From assembly GCA_030372995.1 (NCBI GenBank), contig JAUCPZ010000151.1, forward strand, positions 1 to 36,998: a stretch of 36,998 bases of DNA. Reading direction: 5' to 3'. The notes under the pieces were generated by a model. The model had not been told where the DNA came from. It ran no database searches and was given only the letters and a program-made list of their open reading frames with translations. Position 1 is the stretch's first letter. Every line of letters starts with the position of its first letter. This stretch comes from Dehalococcoidia bacterium. Its GTDB lineage: Bacteria; Chloroflexota; Dehalococcoidia; UBA2247; RBG-13-53-26. Shown here piece after piece: positions 15,156 through 24,675 of the stretch. Both the position numbers and the translations under genes were made by a program.

Positions 15156-16373
15156 TCAGCCCTCGAAAGACAGAGCGGTCTTGACTGCTTTGTGCCGCTG
15201 CTTGTGCAGGTTGACAGTGATCATTGCCCGGTAGTCTTCGATGCGAAAGGTGTGAGTCACCATCTGCTCAACGCTCACCTTCCTGTTCTTGATGAGATCG
15301 ATCGCCATCTCGAAGACATGGCGTTTCTGCCCCTGCACGTCCACGAATCCGTAGCAGTAGACACCCTTGATGGTCTGCAGCTTCAGCCAGAGGGGAGTGA
15401 GATCCGTCAAGGGATCCTTGCTGATGCCCACCACACTCAACACACCACCACCCCGCAGCACTCGCATAGACGTCGTCAACGTAGATGTACTGGCCACGGT
15501 GTCGAAGACCTTTGAGAACCCGCCCATCAGGATGGGCAGACCGAGCATCGGCTGGTACCTCCTCGCCCCAGTGATGCTCAGAGCATGCCCCTGGATGTCG
15601 CCATCGACTATGACGTGGTCGGCGCCAGCTTTCTCAGCCAGTTCGGCATGGAATCTCGATGGCTCCGCCACCGTTATGCTACACCCGCTTCCCAGGCTTC
15701 GTATGGCCTGTACAATCAGATTGCCTATCACGCCGCCACCCACCACCAGCACCCGGTCTCCTTCGCGTGGCTCGTTTTCGATAACGGCCTGGACCGCCAC
15801 GGCAAGAGGCTCGATCATGATGCCTTCCTTCGACGAAATCCCAGGAGGCAACCTGTAGATCTGGCTCTTGTGAGCCACGAAATACGGGGCGAAGCCTCCT
15901 CCCACATCCCGGCACAGCCCCATTATGAGGCCAGGAGCCAGCTTGCCCTCGGCGAAATTCTCGCAGTTCGACGGCCGGCCTGCCTGGCACATCCGGCACA
16001 TGGGCTCGATCCCCCGGACTTGGCAGCCAAGAGGCGGGCAAACCGTCACCATATCGCCAGGTGTTATGCCCTCCACCCTGCTCCCCACCTCGGTGACCTG
16101 TCCGCATACTTCGTGCCCGAGTGTGCAAGGAAACGACGTGAAGGGCGTCGCCGTCGGAGAGTCTCTCAAGAATATGAGGTTCATATCGGTGCCGCAAAGC
16201 CCGCAGAGCATGGTCCTGATCTTCACCCATTCGGGAGACGGCAGGACGGGCTCCGGTACTTCCGCGAGACGAACGGTGGCCAGCGGACCGGAGTAGTAGG
16301 CTTGGCGTACTCTGCCCAGCACCTTCAGAGCCAGGTACTGAGGAACCGTGACGGAGAAACGCAGAGCTTTCAT
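15156..16373 (-). CDS. Zinc-dependent alcohol dehydrogenase (MDR family)
   Basis: The 405-residue medium-chain dehydrogenase has a GroES-like N-terminal half. Catalytic zinc ligands are Cys60 (in GLCGTD) and His87-Glu88 (GHE). A cysteine cluster for a structural zinc lies about 117-137 (C117, C126, C129, C137). A Rossmann domain with VVGGGVIGN binds NAD(P). It oxidises or reduces an unidentified alcohol/aldehyde or polyol. GAGGAGG is seven bases before the ATG. The gene lies 93 bases downstream of a TPP enzyme on the same strand and is probably co-transcribed, which suggests that it acts on the product of that enzyme. Confidence 0.88.
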   Translation of the reverse strand: MKALRFSVTVPQYLALKVLGRVRQAYYSGPLATVRLAEVPEPVLPSPEWVKIRTMLCGLCGTDMNLIFLRDSPTATPFTSFPCTLGHEVCGQVTEVGSRVEGITPGDMVTVCPPLGCQVRGIEPMCRMCQAGRPSNCENFAEGKLAPGLIMGLCRDVGGGFAPYFVAHKSQIYRLPPGISSKEGIMIEPLAVAVQAVIENEPREGDRVLVVGGGVIGNLIVQAIRSLGSGCSITVAEPSRFHAELAEKAGADHVIVDGDIQGHALSITGARRYQPMLGLPILMGGFSKVFDTVASTSTLTTSMRVLRGGGVLSVVGISKDPLTDLTPLWLKLQTIKGVYCYGFVDVQGQKRHVFEMAIDLIKNRKVSVEQMVTHTFRIEDYRAMITVNLHKQRHKAVKTALSFEG

Positions 16374-16466
16374 AACTCAACCTCCTCGGCGGCGTTCCCC
16401 GCAGACGGCGCGCTGGCGGCGAAAGGACGCGATCAGGCCGAAGCGCTTTGGCCGGGCCGTCTGGCG

Positions 16467-18197
16467 TCAGCAGACTCCGCCGGCATCGCACCCTTCCATC
16501 CAGACGCTGTCAAGTGTGACCAGGTCCGGCGGAACCATGTGCTCAGCAGCATCCACGATAACGTCAAGCACGGCGGGAAGCCCTGAGTCCGCTGCCCGCT
16601 TCAACGCCGGCCTGATCTGATCCGGAGCAGTGACGCGCTCACCGTAGCAGCCCATGGCCTCGGCCAGTTTGTCGTAGCGGACGTCAGTGAGGTCCACCCC
16701 GCAGTAGCGGGCGTTGTAGACCAGTTTCTGCCCACCCTTGATCATCCCCCAGGCCTGATCATCGGCGATGATAACCGTGATAGGGAGGCCTTCCCGGCGG
16801 GCAGTCTCCATTTCCATGGCATTGAAGCCGAAGGAGCCGTCGCCCGTTATGCAGTACACGGGTGATTCCGGGCGGGCTAGCTTGGCGCCGATCGCGTAGG
16901 GCACTCCCGACCCCAGGTGGCCGGAGTCCGCCGCCCACAGGAAGGTGCGTGGCTCATAGACCCGATTCATGTAGTAGGACCAGACCGAAGTGTTACCTCC
17001 GTCCTGAGCACAGATGGCGTTGCGGGGGAAGAACCGGCGCACCTCGTACATCAGGCGCAGCGGGTGGATCGGAGACTTGTTCGAATTCGCGCCCTCCCGC
17101 CAGTTGTCAAGCCAAGTCTGCTGCGCCTGACGGGCGGCTTCAAGCTGGGTGCTTGCCTTCCTCGGACCAGTCGTGGCCTTCACGGCATCCAGAACAGCCC
17201 TCAGTGTGGCCCTGGCGTCACCTACGAGGGCCAGATCCACCGGGCGGTTCAGAGCGATGCTTTGCGGCTCGACGTCTATCTGGATAAACCGCTGCTTGTC
17301 CGGCTCGCCCCAGATCGGCGGCCGCCCCCAGAAATCGGTGTCGCCCATCCGCCCCCCCACCAGCAGCACGACGTCAGCTTCGGCTTGAGCCTTCATAGCC
17401 CCGAGAGAGGCCGGAATGAGGCAGAGGGGATGATCCTCGGGAATGATTCCTCTGGCGCCGAGACTCGTCGTCACGGGCGCTGAAAGGTGCTCCGCCAGTT
17501 GCCGCACCTCCGTCCAGGCACCAGAGCTGATTGCTCCTCCGCCCGTGTGAATGAGCGGGAATTGGGCCTTCGCCAGCATTTCGGCGGCCTGCTCCACAAG
17601 GCGGCTGTCAGCCACAGGGGGCGTAGTCGCCCGGTACCGCGGCGGGGGCAGGATCGGCTGCTGGGCGGCCTCGGTCTTCTCACACAATACGTTGGACGGA
17701 AGATCAAGATACACAGGCCCCGGCCGGCCTGACACTGCGGCCCTGAAGGCCATCTGAACCAGCTGCGTCATCCGCCTGACGTCGTTCACCAGGAAGCAGG
17801 CCTTGGTGATAGGGGTCATCAAGGAAACCTGGTCCAGAGCCTGCATGGAGCCGGTTTCCGGGTAGCAGCGCCACGTTTGGTTCTGGGCACCCAGGACGAT
17901 CATGGGCACCGAGTCGGCAAACGCCGCATAGACCCCCGGCACCAGGTCAGCCACCCCCGGGCCGACCGTGCCCAGACATACCCCGGCCGTACCGGTCACC
18001 CGGGCCCAGGCGTCCGCCATGTGCGCTGCGGCCTGTTCATGCCTGGTGGTGATGAAACGTATTCCGCCATCCCGGCCCAGGCGGTGCACCGCGTCCGTTA
18101 TCGGGTTGCACTGATCGCCCGGGATGCCGAAAACGTACTTTACTCCTTCACTTATCAGGCAACGTACCAGGATCTCCGCGCCGTTTGTTGTAGCCAT
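16467..18197 (-). CDS. Thiamine diphosphate-dependent enzyme (acetolactate synthase-like large subunit)
   Basis: The 576-residue protein has the three domains of the TPP decarboxylase/carboligase family. The N-terminal pyrimidine-binding part carries catalytic Glu54 in TRHEQAAAHMA and GPGVADLV. A central domain (about 190-330) follows, then the C-terminal diphosphate-binding part with GDGSFGFNAME at about 452. True IlvB usually comes with IlvN. Here no small subunit is present and the partner is a zinc dehydrogenase, so a catabolic 2-oxoacid decarboxylase or carboligase is as likely as acetolactate synthase. GAGGAGGTGG precedes the ATG and an extended -10 lies 32 bases upstream. Confidence 0.88.
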   Translation of the reverse strand: MATTNGAEILVRCLISEGVKYVFGIPGDQCNPITDAVHRLGRDGGIRFITTRHEQAAAHMADAWARVTGTAGVCLGTVGPGVADLVPGVYAAFADSVPMIVLGAQNQTWRCYPETGSMQALDQVSLMTPITKACFLVNDVRRMTQLVQMAFRAAVSGRPGPVYLDLPSNVLCEKTEAAQQPILPPPRYRATTPPVADSRLVEQAAEMLAKAQFPLIHTGGGAISSGAWTEVRQLAEHLSAPVTTSLGARGIIPEDHPLCLIPASLGAMKAQAEADVVLLVGGRMGDTDFWGRPPIWGEPDKQRFIQIDVEPQSIALNRPVDLALVGDARATLRAVLDAVKATTGPRKASTQLEAARQAQQTWLDNWREGANSNKSPIHPLRLMYEVRRFFPRNAICAQDGGNTSVWSYYMNRVYEPRTFLWAADSGHLGSGVPYAIGAKLARPESPVYCITGDGSFGFNAMEMETARREGLPITVIIADDQAWGMIKGGQKLVYNARYCGVDLTDVRYDKLAEAMGCYGERVTAPDQIRPALKRAADSGLPAVLDVIVDAAEHMVPPDLVTLDSVWMEGCDAGGVC

Positions 18198-18229
18198 CGA
18201 ACCACCTCCTCATCTTCTTCGACAAGCGA

Positions 18230-18238
18230 ATTATATCA
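18230..18238 (-). promoter_or_regulatory. Extended -10 promoter of the TPP enzyme gene
   Basis: On the minus strand TGATATAAT gives a perfect TATAAT with an extended TGA. It is 32 bases upstream of the ATG, with a good ribosome site between. No clear -35 lies 17 bases further up. Confidence 0.55.
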
Positions 18239-18411
18239 GACCCCCCTGAGCAGGCTGCGCCAGCCCTTCCGCAAAGGCAAGCCAGCGGCAATCTGCCACC
18301 AAACACTGGTCCTGGCGCGGGGACACGGGTGTGTGAAAGGGATATAATCACTTTGACGCCGGGCCCTCAGGACAACGAGGAAAACGGCGCGGCTTCGTGC
18401 CGATGCGACTG

Positions 18412-18420
18412 TGATAGAAT
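18412..18420 (+). promoter_or_regulatory. Extended -10 promoter of the small membrane protein gene
   Basis: TGATAGAAT is an extended -10 element 27 bases before the ATG at 18448, followed by an AAGGAGG ribosome site. The -35 position shows little match to consensus. Confidence 0.5.
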
Positions 18421-18447
18421 AGCCAGAGTCATCAAGAAGGAGGCAAG

Positions 18448-18852
18448 ATGCTGATAGCGGCAATGGTCCTGGGACTCATCGGGGGTATCACGTACTTCGT
18501 GGGAGGTGGTGCGGGAGCCATAGGCTGGCAGAGCGGCGACTCAGCGCCGTGGTGGGTGATCTCCCTGGTGCCAATTGGGGTGCTTGGCGCTATGGGTGCC
18601 GCGATAGCGCGGACAAAGCCGATGACGGCAGGCGTAGTAATGCTGCTGGCGGCTGTAGCGGCTCTCGGAATCGGGTTCGCCTCTTATGAGGAGTACGCCG
18701 CCGACTACATTGCTCTGGAGTGCGTGCCTGCCACGTTGCCTACCCATGCTTTTGCCGGCTCGCTGGTCTACTTCCCTGTTCCGCTGCTGACCCTGATCAT
18801 CGGCGGGGTGTTGGCGCTGGCCTCCGGGAAGAAGTCGGCGGCAGAGGACTAA
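18448..18852 (+). CDS. Small integral membrane protein, unknown function
   Basis: The 134-residue protein has four hydrophobic segments (about 2-24, 34-53, 58-78 and 104-126) joined by short loops. A charged tail (KKSAAED) ends it. A conserved-looking loop between segments 3 and 4 carries a single Cys and several acidic residues. The first segment is Gly-rich. AAGGAGGC six bases before the ATG and an extended -10 support translation. I do not recognise the family. It faces away from the TPP enzyme gene and has no clear operon partner. Confidence 0.7.
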   Translation: MLIAAMVLGLIGGITYFVGGGAGAIGWQSGDSAPWWVISLVPIGVLGAMGAAIARTKPMTAGVVMLLAAVAALGIGFASYEEYAADYIALECVPATLPTHAFAGSLVYFPVPLLTLIIGGVLALASGKKSAAED

Positions 18853-19106
18853 GGCAGCCATCCGCTACAGACTTCTCTCAGCGACGCCAAAGGCACGGTA
18901 GGCTGCCTGTGGGCTGGTGGGAATATCGGGCCAGCGATGACGCTGGCGGCCTCCGTGGGACACTTGGCTCCCCCTATGAATACGTGGACGATTGCGATAT
19001 CATGCGTATCCAGACGGAATTGTCGACTTCCTGGTGATCACCGAAACGGCCGTCGTCCTGGTTGTGCGGGTCATGCCACCAAAGCGGAAGGCCGAGTAGA
19101 CTAGAT

Positions 19107-20300
19107 ATGGACGTATCTCAGAAGCTCCAGATCGTCACGGCGAGCGCCAGGTTCGACATCTGCGGCTATGACGCGGCCAGGAGCATGCAGCTCGCCACCC
19201 GGGATCCGCACCGGTTCATCTATCACGCCAAGCTGCCCGGCGGCGGATGCATGAGCCTGTTCAAGGTACTGCAGACCAACGTTTGCACCAATGACTGCGC
19301 CTACTGCGTCAACCAGGTCGGCCGCGACCGCCCCCGCGCTTACTTCCGGCCTGAGGAATTGGCCGGGCTGTTCATGGAGCTCCACCGCAAGAAGCTGGTG
19401 CGCGGCCTGTTCCTCAGTTCGGGTGTGGCCGGCAGTCCGTCACGGACCATGCAGGAGATGATTGACACGGTGCAAATCCTGCGCCAGCGCTATCAATACC
19501 AGGGATACGTCCATCTCAAGATGATGCCGGGCGCGGGCTACGACTGCATCGAAGCCGCTTGCAGAGTGGCCAACAGAGTGTCTATCAACATGGAGGCCCC
19601 GACGGCACACCATCTGGCCAGGCTTAGCTCCAGGAAGAACCTCTATGACGGGATCGTAGAACGCATGCGCTGGGCGAAAGAGATTATGTCCCAACATGAG
19701 GGCCTCGTGCCTTCCGGGCAGACGACGCAGTTCGTGGTAGGCGCCGCGGGGGAGTCGGACAGGGACATCCTGCGGACCACTGGCGCTCTGTACCGGGAGA
19801 TTGGATTGAGGCGCGTCTACTTCAGTGCCTTCCAGCCGGTCATCGACTCTCCACTCGAGGGCCGCAGCCCCACCCCGCCCCTGCGGGAGCACCGCCTGTA
19901 CCAGGCGGACTGGCTGCTGAGAGTCTATGGCTTCTCTCCACAGGAACTGGACCTCGCCCTGAATGACAAGGGCAACCTCTCTCTGAGCCGGGACCCCAAG
20001 ATGCTCATTGCCCGGCGGCAGCCGTGGCTGTTCCCGGTTGATGTCAACCGGGCTTCGTACGAGGAACTGCTCCGCGTCCCCGGTATCGGGCCCATATCCG
20101 CGGCACGGATAACGGTTGCCCGTGCCGAATACAGCATCGACTCCCTCGAACAACTGCGGAAGATGGGTGTGGTCACTAAGCGGGCCGGTCCGTTCATCTG
20201 GTTTAGCGGCGCCTCGGCTCACGAAAAGCAGTTGTGCTTCCTGCAGGAAATCGAAGATGAACCAGGAGACGTGCCGTCGCTGGCCGGCGCTATTCAGTAG
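19107..20300 (+). CDS. Radical SAM protein with C-terminal helix-hairpin-helix, putative DNA modification/repair type
   Basis: The 397-residue protein has a radical SAM core with [4Fe-4S] ligands Cys60, Cys64 and Cys67 (CTNDCAYC). A C-terminal helix-hairpin-helix DNA-binding motif (about 328-365, RVPGIGPISAARI) follows. The order and the MDVSQKLQ start match the family annotated as a putative DNA modification/repair radical SAM protein. That family is usually encoded next to a uracil-DNA-glycosylase-like protein. No such partner is seen here. The frame is open from 19062, but the family start is the ATG at 19107. Its chemistry is not established. A universal stress gene follows after 25 bases. 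Confidence 0.85.
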   Translation: MDVSQKLQIVTASARFDICGYDAARSMQLATRDPHRFIYHAKLPGGGCMSLFKVLQTNVCTNDCAYCVNQVGRDRPRAYFRPEELAGLFMELHRKKLVRGLFLSSGVAGSPSRTMQEMIDTVQILRQRYQYQGYVHLKMMPGAGYDCIEAACRVANRVSINMEAPTAHHLARLSSRKNLYDGIVERMRWAKEIMSQHEGLVPSGQTTQFVVGAAGESDRDILRTTGALYREIGLRRVYFSAFQPVIDSPLEGRSPTPPLREHRLYQADWLLRVYGFSPQELDLALNDKGNLSLSRDPKMLIARRQPWLFPVDVNRASYEELLRVPGIGPISAARITVARAEYSIDSLEQLRKMGVVTKRAGPFIWFSGASAHEKQLCFLQEIEDEPGDVPSLAGAIQ

Positions 20301-20325
20301 CTACCTGGATTGAGGAGGTTTGAAG

Positions 20326-21294
20326 ATGTACCAGAGAGTGCTGCTCCCGCTTGACGGATCCGAACTGGCCGAGGTGGCCCTGTCCTACGCCAAAGGAATC
20401 GCCAGCCGGTTTGGCCTGGAGTTGCTGCTGCTGCACGTGGCAGGCAAAGGCGAAGCCGAATCGCTGCCATTGCACCGAGCCTACATCGACCAGACGAGCG
20501 AGAGACTCAGGAAGGAGATGGCAGAGGTCCAGGCAAAGACCGGGGGGCACGCGGTGGTAGTGAAGGGAGAGGTGGCGGTGGGCTATCCGGCTGACGAGAT
20601 CCTGCGTTATGCCGCTGAGAAGGACGTGGACCTCATACTGATGGCCACGCACGGGCGGTCGGGGGTGAGCCGCTGGGTATTGGGGAGCGTAGCGGACAAG
20701 ATTCTGCGGTTGGCGGCTTTGCCGGTGCTGCTGGTGCGGGCTGGTATGCCCAAAGACACCGCCTACGAGAAATGGTCCAGCCCAAGGATACTGGTGCCGC
20801 TGGACGGGTCGGAGCTGGCGGAGCTGGTATTGCCGCACGTTGAGGCCCTGGCTTCGACCCAGGGTGGCGCAGGGGCCGAGGTGGTGTTGATCGGGATTTG
20901 TGAGCCGCTGGTGCTGCCTCCGGTGACCGCGCCTGAGACTTCGGTGAACTGGGGAATAGCCGCCCAAGAGTTCATGGAGAAATCCAAGAAATCAACGGAG
21001 GCATATCTCGCCAGGGTTCAGAGGGGCCTGACCGACGCCGGCCTCAAAGTGAGTTTCGAAGTCCTTGAGGGCGATCCGGCCACCGAGATCATCGAGTACG
21101 CCGGCAAGAGACAAGTCAACCTGATTGTGATGGCGACGCACGGGCGGTCGGGCATCGGCCGATGGGCCTACGGCAGCGTGGCTCAGAAGGTTCTTCACGG
21201 AGGGTCCAGCCCTATCCTGCTGGTGAGGCCCCCCTTATCCCCAAGCATCACCCCCAAGATAGTAGCAGCCATACGGAGCTTGCCGCCGATCTAG
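20326..21294 (+). CDS. Tandem-domain universal stress protein (UspA family)
   Basis: The 322-residue protein has two Usp domains (about 1-143 and 150-300). Each has an ATP-binding type end, [11 protein letters not shown]...GSVADK and [11 protein letters not shown]...GSVAQK. Usp domains bind ATP and act in stress or dormancy, but the specific role is unknown. I chose the ATG at 20326, seven bases after GAGGAGG, over an in-frame TTG at 20320. It lies 25 bases behind the radical SAM gene and is probably co-transcribed with it. It faces a single-domain Usp gene convergently. Confidence 0.92.
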   Translation: MYQRVLLPLDGSELAEVALSYAKGIASRFGLELLLLHVAGKGEAESLPLHRAYIDQTSERLRKEMAEVQAKTGGHAVVVKGEVAVGYPADEILRYAAEKDVDLILMATHGRSGVSRWVLGSVADKILRLAALPVLLVRAGMPKDTAYEKWSSPRILVPLDGSELAELVLPHVEALASTQGGAGAEVVLIGICEPLVLPPVTAPETSVNWGIAAQEFMEKSKKSTEAYLARVQRGLTDAGLKVSFEVLEGDPATEIIEYAGKRQVNLIVMATHGRSGIGRWAYGSVAQKVLHGGSSPILLVRPPLSPSITPKIVAAIRSLPPI

Positions 21295-21333
21295 GCATCA
21301 TCGAAAGGCGTACGGGCAGCAGGGCCGACCCGT

Positions 21334-21780
21334 TTACTTGGGTTTGATCAAGAGGATGGGCCGGCCTGACTTCCTGACAACGTAATCAGCGACGCTGCCA
21401 AAGACCAGCCGCTTCAGCCCGCTGCGTCCGTGAGTGGCAATGGCCACCAGATCGAACTTGCCCTCCTCCGCATAGCTGACGATCGACTCGGCGGGGTGTC
21501 CGATCTTGGCCACGCACTGGACCTTGATCCCTTTCTCCCGCAGGGGGACCGCCAGGCCCTCTAAATACTCCTTCGCCGCCGCTTCTGCTTCCGCCAGTTG
21601 GACGTCCGGCACGGCCACCGGAACAGATTCGATCCCCGTGGGAGTCGGAAGGCTGGCCAGGCTCACAACCTGGAAAAGGACGAGGCTGCTGTCGAAATGC
21701 GCCGCCTGCTCCGCAGCATAAGGCATGATCTGCTCAGCGAGCTTTGACCCATCCAGACACACCAGAATCTTCCGGAACAC
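21334..21780 (-). CDS. Single-domain universal stress protein (UspA family)
   Basis: The 148-residue Usp domain starts FRKILVCLDGS and has the ATP-binding signature ATHGRSGLKRLVFGSVADY near the end. The likely start is the GTG at 21780, which has AAGGAGG five bases upstream. Another GTG two codons earlier (21786) would overlap that ribosome site. A perfect TATAAT lies 18 bases before the start. It is divergent from the flavoprotein gene and convergent with the tandem Usp gene. Confidence 0.92.
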   Translation of the reverse strand: MFRKILVCLDGSKLAEQIMPYAAEQAAHFDSSLVLFQVVSLASLPTPTGIESVPVAVPDVQLAEAEAAAKEYLEGLAVPLREKGIKVQCVAKIGHPAESIVSYAEEGKFDLVAIATHGRSGLKRLVFGSVADYVVRKSGRPILLIKPK

Positions 21781-21797
21781 AGCCACCTCCTTGACGA

Positions 21798-21803
21798 ATT
21801 ATA
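21798..21803 (-). promoter_or_regulatory. -10 element of the single-domain Usp gene
   Basis: TATAAT on the minus strand lies 18 bases before the chosen GTG start, giving a leader of about 10 nt that holds the AAGGAGG site. No good -35 is visible. Confidence 0.5.
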
Positions 21804-21878
21804 CTACACGGGATACCATGACCCTCGCCATCCCATCCCCACTGTGGTCGCCCACGCTTGTTGCAGGGAGGAGGAGTG

Positions 21879-23246
21879 ATGAAGGACTACGATCTCGTTG
21901 TGATTGGTTCGGGGTGTGGTGCCATTGTCTCCGATGAAGCCGTGGGCCACGGTTTCAAGGTGGCCCTGATTGACAAGGGACCTCTGGGTGGCACCTGCCT
22001 CAACTTGGGCTGCATACCATCAAAGATGCTGATCTATGCCGCCGACAGGGCCCTGGACATTCAGGAGGCCAGAAAACTGGGCATTGAGGCCGAGATCAAG
22101 AGTATCGACTTCGCGGGGATCATGGCCAGAATGAGGAAGAGTATTAAGAAGAGCCGTGACCATATCAGGGAGGGGATCAAGGAGTCGAAGGGCCTTGACT
22201 TCTACGAAGGAGAGGGGCATTTCGTGTCTGACTACACGCTGGAGGTCAATGGCCAGCAGGTCAGAGGCAAGACGATCGTGATCGCCTGCGGCTCCCGCCC
22301 CTTCATCCCGCCGATCAAGGGAGTGGATACCGTAGACTACTGGACAAACCAGGAAGTCCTCAGCCAGAAGTCGAGGCCCGACAGCCTGATCATCATCGGA
22401 GGCGGATACATCGCCGTGGAGTACGGCCATTTCTTCGCCGCCATGGGCACCAGGGTCACTATCCTGGAGATGGCGGACCGCCTGACGCTGGCGGAGGAGC
22501 CCGAGATATCTGCGCTGCTCAAGGCGGCGTTGAGCCGGCGCATGGCAGTCCACACAGGCGCACAGGCAGAGGAGGTGCGGAAGGCAGGCAACGGCAAGGT
22601 GACGGTCGCCGTGAAAACCGGTGATGGCAGGAGGAAGGAGTTCACTGCGGACAGGCTCCTGATAGCCGTGGGCCGGAAGTCAAACGCGGACTTGTTGAAG
22701 CCGGAGAACACCGGGGTACAGGTCGATCAGCGGGGCTTCATTAAGGTCAACGAATACATGGAAACGACGAAGAAGGGCATCTATGCGGTGGGAGATGTCA
22801 ACGGCCTGCAGATGTTCACCCATGCCGCCAACCGGCAGGCGTCAATGGTAGCGGAGGCCATCCTGCATGGCGACAGGACCAAGCTTGACACCAGCGTCAC
22901 TCCCCACGCCGTGTATTCCCATCCCCAGATCGCCTCGGTGGGACTTACGGAAGACAAGGCAAAGACGAACCATCAGATACTGGTCGGCCGGGCGAGCTAC
23001 GCCAGCATCGCCAAGGGAGAGGCCATGATGGAGGAAGAGGGTTTCGCTAAGGCCATACTGGACAAGGAGACCAACAAGATACTGGGATTCCACATCATCG
23101 GCCCCTTCGCTCCGGAGCTCATCCAGGAGGTGACCAACGCCATGGCCGCGGGCGGTGATGTCGGGCACATACTCGGCGGGATGCACATCCACCCGGCACT
23201 GAATGAGCTCATCGAGGAGGCGCTGGGCAATCTGCAAGAGGTGTAG
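21879..23246 (+). CDS. Pyridine nucleotide-disulfide oxidoreductase (dihydrolipoamide dehydrogenase/mercuric reductase-like)
   Basis: The 455-residue flavoprotein has an N-terminal FAD-binding GSGCGA motif and redox-active Cys40/Cys45 (GGTCLNLGCIPSK). An NAD(P)-binding IIGGGYIAVEYG motif (about 170), the second FAD contact GIYAVGDVNG, and a C-terminal dimerisation domain with the HIHPALNE active-site His-Glu pair follow. All catalytic parts are intact. Whether it serves a lipoamide complex or another disulfide/metal substrate cannot be told. No E1/E2 genes are adjacent, and the N-terminal heavy-metal domain of MerA is absent. GGAGGAGG precedes GTG-ATG. I chose the ATG at 21879. Confidence 0.88.
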   Translation: MKDYDLVVIGSGCGAIVSDEAVGHGFKVALIDKGPLGGTCLNLGCIPSKMLIYAADRALDIQEARKLGIEAEIKSIDFAGIMARMRKSIKKSRDHIREGIKESKGLDFYEGEGHFVSDYTLEVNGQQVRGKTIVIACGSRPFIPPIKGVDTVDYWTNQEVLSQKSRPDSLIIIGGGYIAVEYGHFFAAMGTRVTILEMADRLTLAEEPEISALLKAALSRRMAVHTGAQAEEVRKAGNGKVTVAVKTGDGRRKEFTADRLLIAVGRKSNADLLKPENTGVQVDQRGFIKVNEYMETTKKGIYAVGDVNGLQMFTHAANRQASMVAEAILHGDRTKLDTSVTPHAVYSHPQIASVGLTEDKAKTNHQILVGRASYASIAKGEAMMEEEGFAKAILDKETNKILGFHIIGPFAPELIQEVTNAMAAGGDVGHILGGMHIHPALNELIEEALGNLQEV

Positions 23247-23541
23247 CCGCGGGCCAACATGATTGGAGCACTGGCATGGTCAAGCCCGCCGGAGCAGCCT
23301 GTGTAGCCCCGCGGTGGGCCTGATGAACACCGCCGGGCGGTAACGCGCCGGCGCTTGATAGATGCCACAACCCACGCCATCTCTTTCTCATCCTGAGAAC
23401 GGGCTTTGAGCTGCCTGACTACTCGGTCCCTCGGATGTGGGTCTGCGCCGGCGACTCGTTCAGATAGATGTGAGACAGCGGGTTGACCATATGTTCGCTG
23501 AGAGACTATGATGAGGGTGAACATCTGCTATCAGGCGGAAC
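23247..23541. other. Intergenic gap with no assigned feature
   Basis: These 295 bases separate the flavoprotein gene from dnaJ. GGTCA...GGAGCAGCC at 23278-23299 recalls the tip of SRP RNA, but the flanks do not form the helix. I see no promoter or gene that I can support. Confidence 0.45.
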
Positions 23542-24651
23542 ATGGCTCCGAAGAAGGACTACTACGAATTGCTGGGAGTGCCAAGAGACGCCTCTCAGGA
23601 GGAGATCAAGAAGGCTTTCCGGAAGCTGGCGTTTCAGTACCATCCCGACCACAATCACCACGACGGCGCCTCGGACAGATTCAAGGAAATAAACGAGGCC
23701 TACCAGGTCTTGAGCGACGCCCAGAAACGGGCCCACTATGACCACTTCGGCCACATGGGAACCGGGCGTGGTTTCGAGGGCTTTGATGATTTCTTCGGCC
23801 TGGGTGACATCTTCGATGCCTTCTTCTCCGGCGCCACTGAGGTCAGGCGGCGCACGCCGCAGCCGGGAGCAGACCTGCATTACCAGGTGGAGCTGACCTT
23901 TGAGGAAGCTGCTTTCGGGGTAGAGAAGCAGATCGAGGTGCTGCGCACCGCCTATTGCTCCCGCTGCCAGGGCAAGGGCGGGGAGCCGGGGACAGGGCAG
24001 GTGAAGTGCCCCACATGCGGCGGGCTGGGAGAGGTGAGGCGGGTCCGGCAGAGCGTGTTTGGACGTTTCGTGAACAGAGCGGTGTGCGACCGCTGCCATG
24101 GTGACGGAGCGGTAGTCAGCCACCCGTGCATACAGTGTCAAGGGACGGGGAGAGAGCGAGGCATCCACACGGTGAACGTGAAGATCCCTGCCGGAGTCAG
24201 CGACCGTCACCAGATCAAGCTCAAGGGAGAGGGAGATGCGGGGACTCTCGGCGGAAGCCCGGGCAGCCTCTACGTCAACATTTCAGTCAAGAAACACGCT
24301 TTCTTCGTCCGGGAGGGCAATAACGTTATCTACGAACTCCCCATTAATTTCGCCCAGGCTGCCCTCGGGGATGAGGTAGAAGTGCCGACGCTTGAGGGCA
24401 AGGCGCGGCTCAAGATTGTTCCCGGCACACAGACGGACACGGTCCTGTCTCTAAAAGGGAAGGGTATACCATATCTGGACCGCCAGGGTAAGGGCGACCA
24501 GTTGGTGAAGATAAAGGTGGTCACGCCGGATAAGCTCGACGATGAGCAGCGGAGGCTTTTCCTGGAGTTGGCGAGGAGTCTGGGCAAAGGCAGGTCGGCG
24601 AGCGAGTCAGGCAAGAGAATAATGGACCGCCTCAAGAAGGGCATGAAGTAG
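23542..24651 (+). CDS. dnaJ: Chaperone protein DnaJ
   Basis: The 369-residue type I DnaJ has a J domain (about 5-70) with HPD at 34-36, which stimulates DnaK ATPase. A short Gly/Phe segment (about 70-96) follows. The zinc-binding region has four CxxC repeats (139/142, 156/159, 182/185, 196/199), and two C-terminal substrate-binding domains end the protein. The last two repeats are CDRCHGDG and CIQCQGTG. dnaK and grpE are not adjacent, so it is encoded apart from the main heat-shock operon or is an extra copy. It converges with gpsA, 24 bases apart. Confidence 0.94.
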   Translation: MAPKKDYYELLGVPRDASQEEIKKAFRKLAFQYHPDHNHHDGASDRFKEINEAYQVLSDAQKRAHYDHFGHMGTGRGFEGFDDFFGLGDIFDAFFSGATEVRRRTPQPGADLHYQVELTFEEAAFGVEKQIEVLRTAYCSRCQGKGGEPGTGQVKCPTCGGLGEVRRVRQSVFGRFVNRAVCDRCHGDGAVVSHPCIQCQGTGRERGIHTVNVKIPAGVSDRHQIKLKGEGDAGTLGGSPGSLYVNISVKKHAFFVREGNNVIYELPINFAQAALGDEVEVPTLEGKARLKIVPGTQTDTVLSLKGKGIPYLDRQGKGDQLVKIKVVTPDKLDDEQRRLFLELARSLGKGRSASESGKRIMDRLKKGMK

Positions 24652-24675
24652 TGCCCCTGAAGAAGTCTGCCCTGA

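Noticed and set aside
15585-16586. Long plus-strand open frame (333 codons) opposite the dehydrogenase and TPP genes
   Set aside because: Antisense to two genes with clear motifs. The translation shows no recognisable domain.
19440-20222. Minus-strand open frame (260 codons) opposite the radical SAM gene
   Set aside because: Shadow of a gene with intact Fe-S and HhH motifs.
23278-23299. GGTCA...GGAGCAGCC resembling the SRP RNA tip
   Set aside because: The GGAA-type tetraloop is missing and the flanking bases do not pair into the SRP helix. Likely coincidence.
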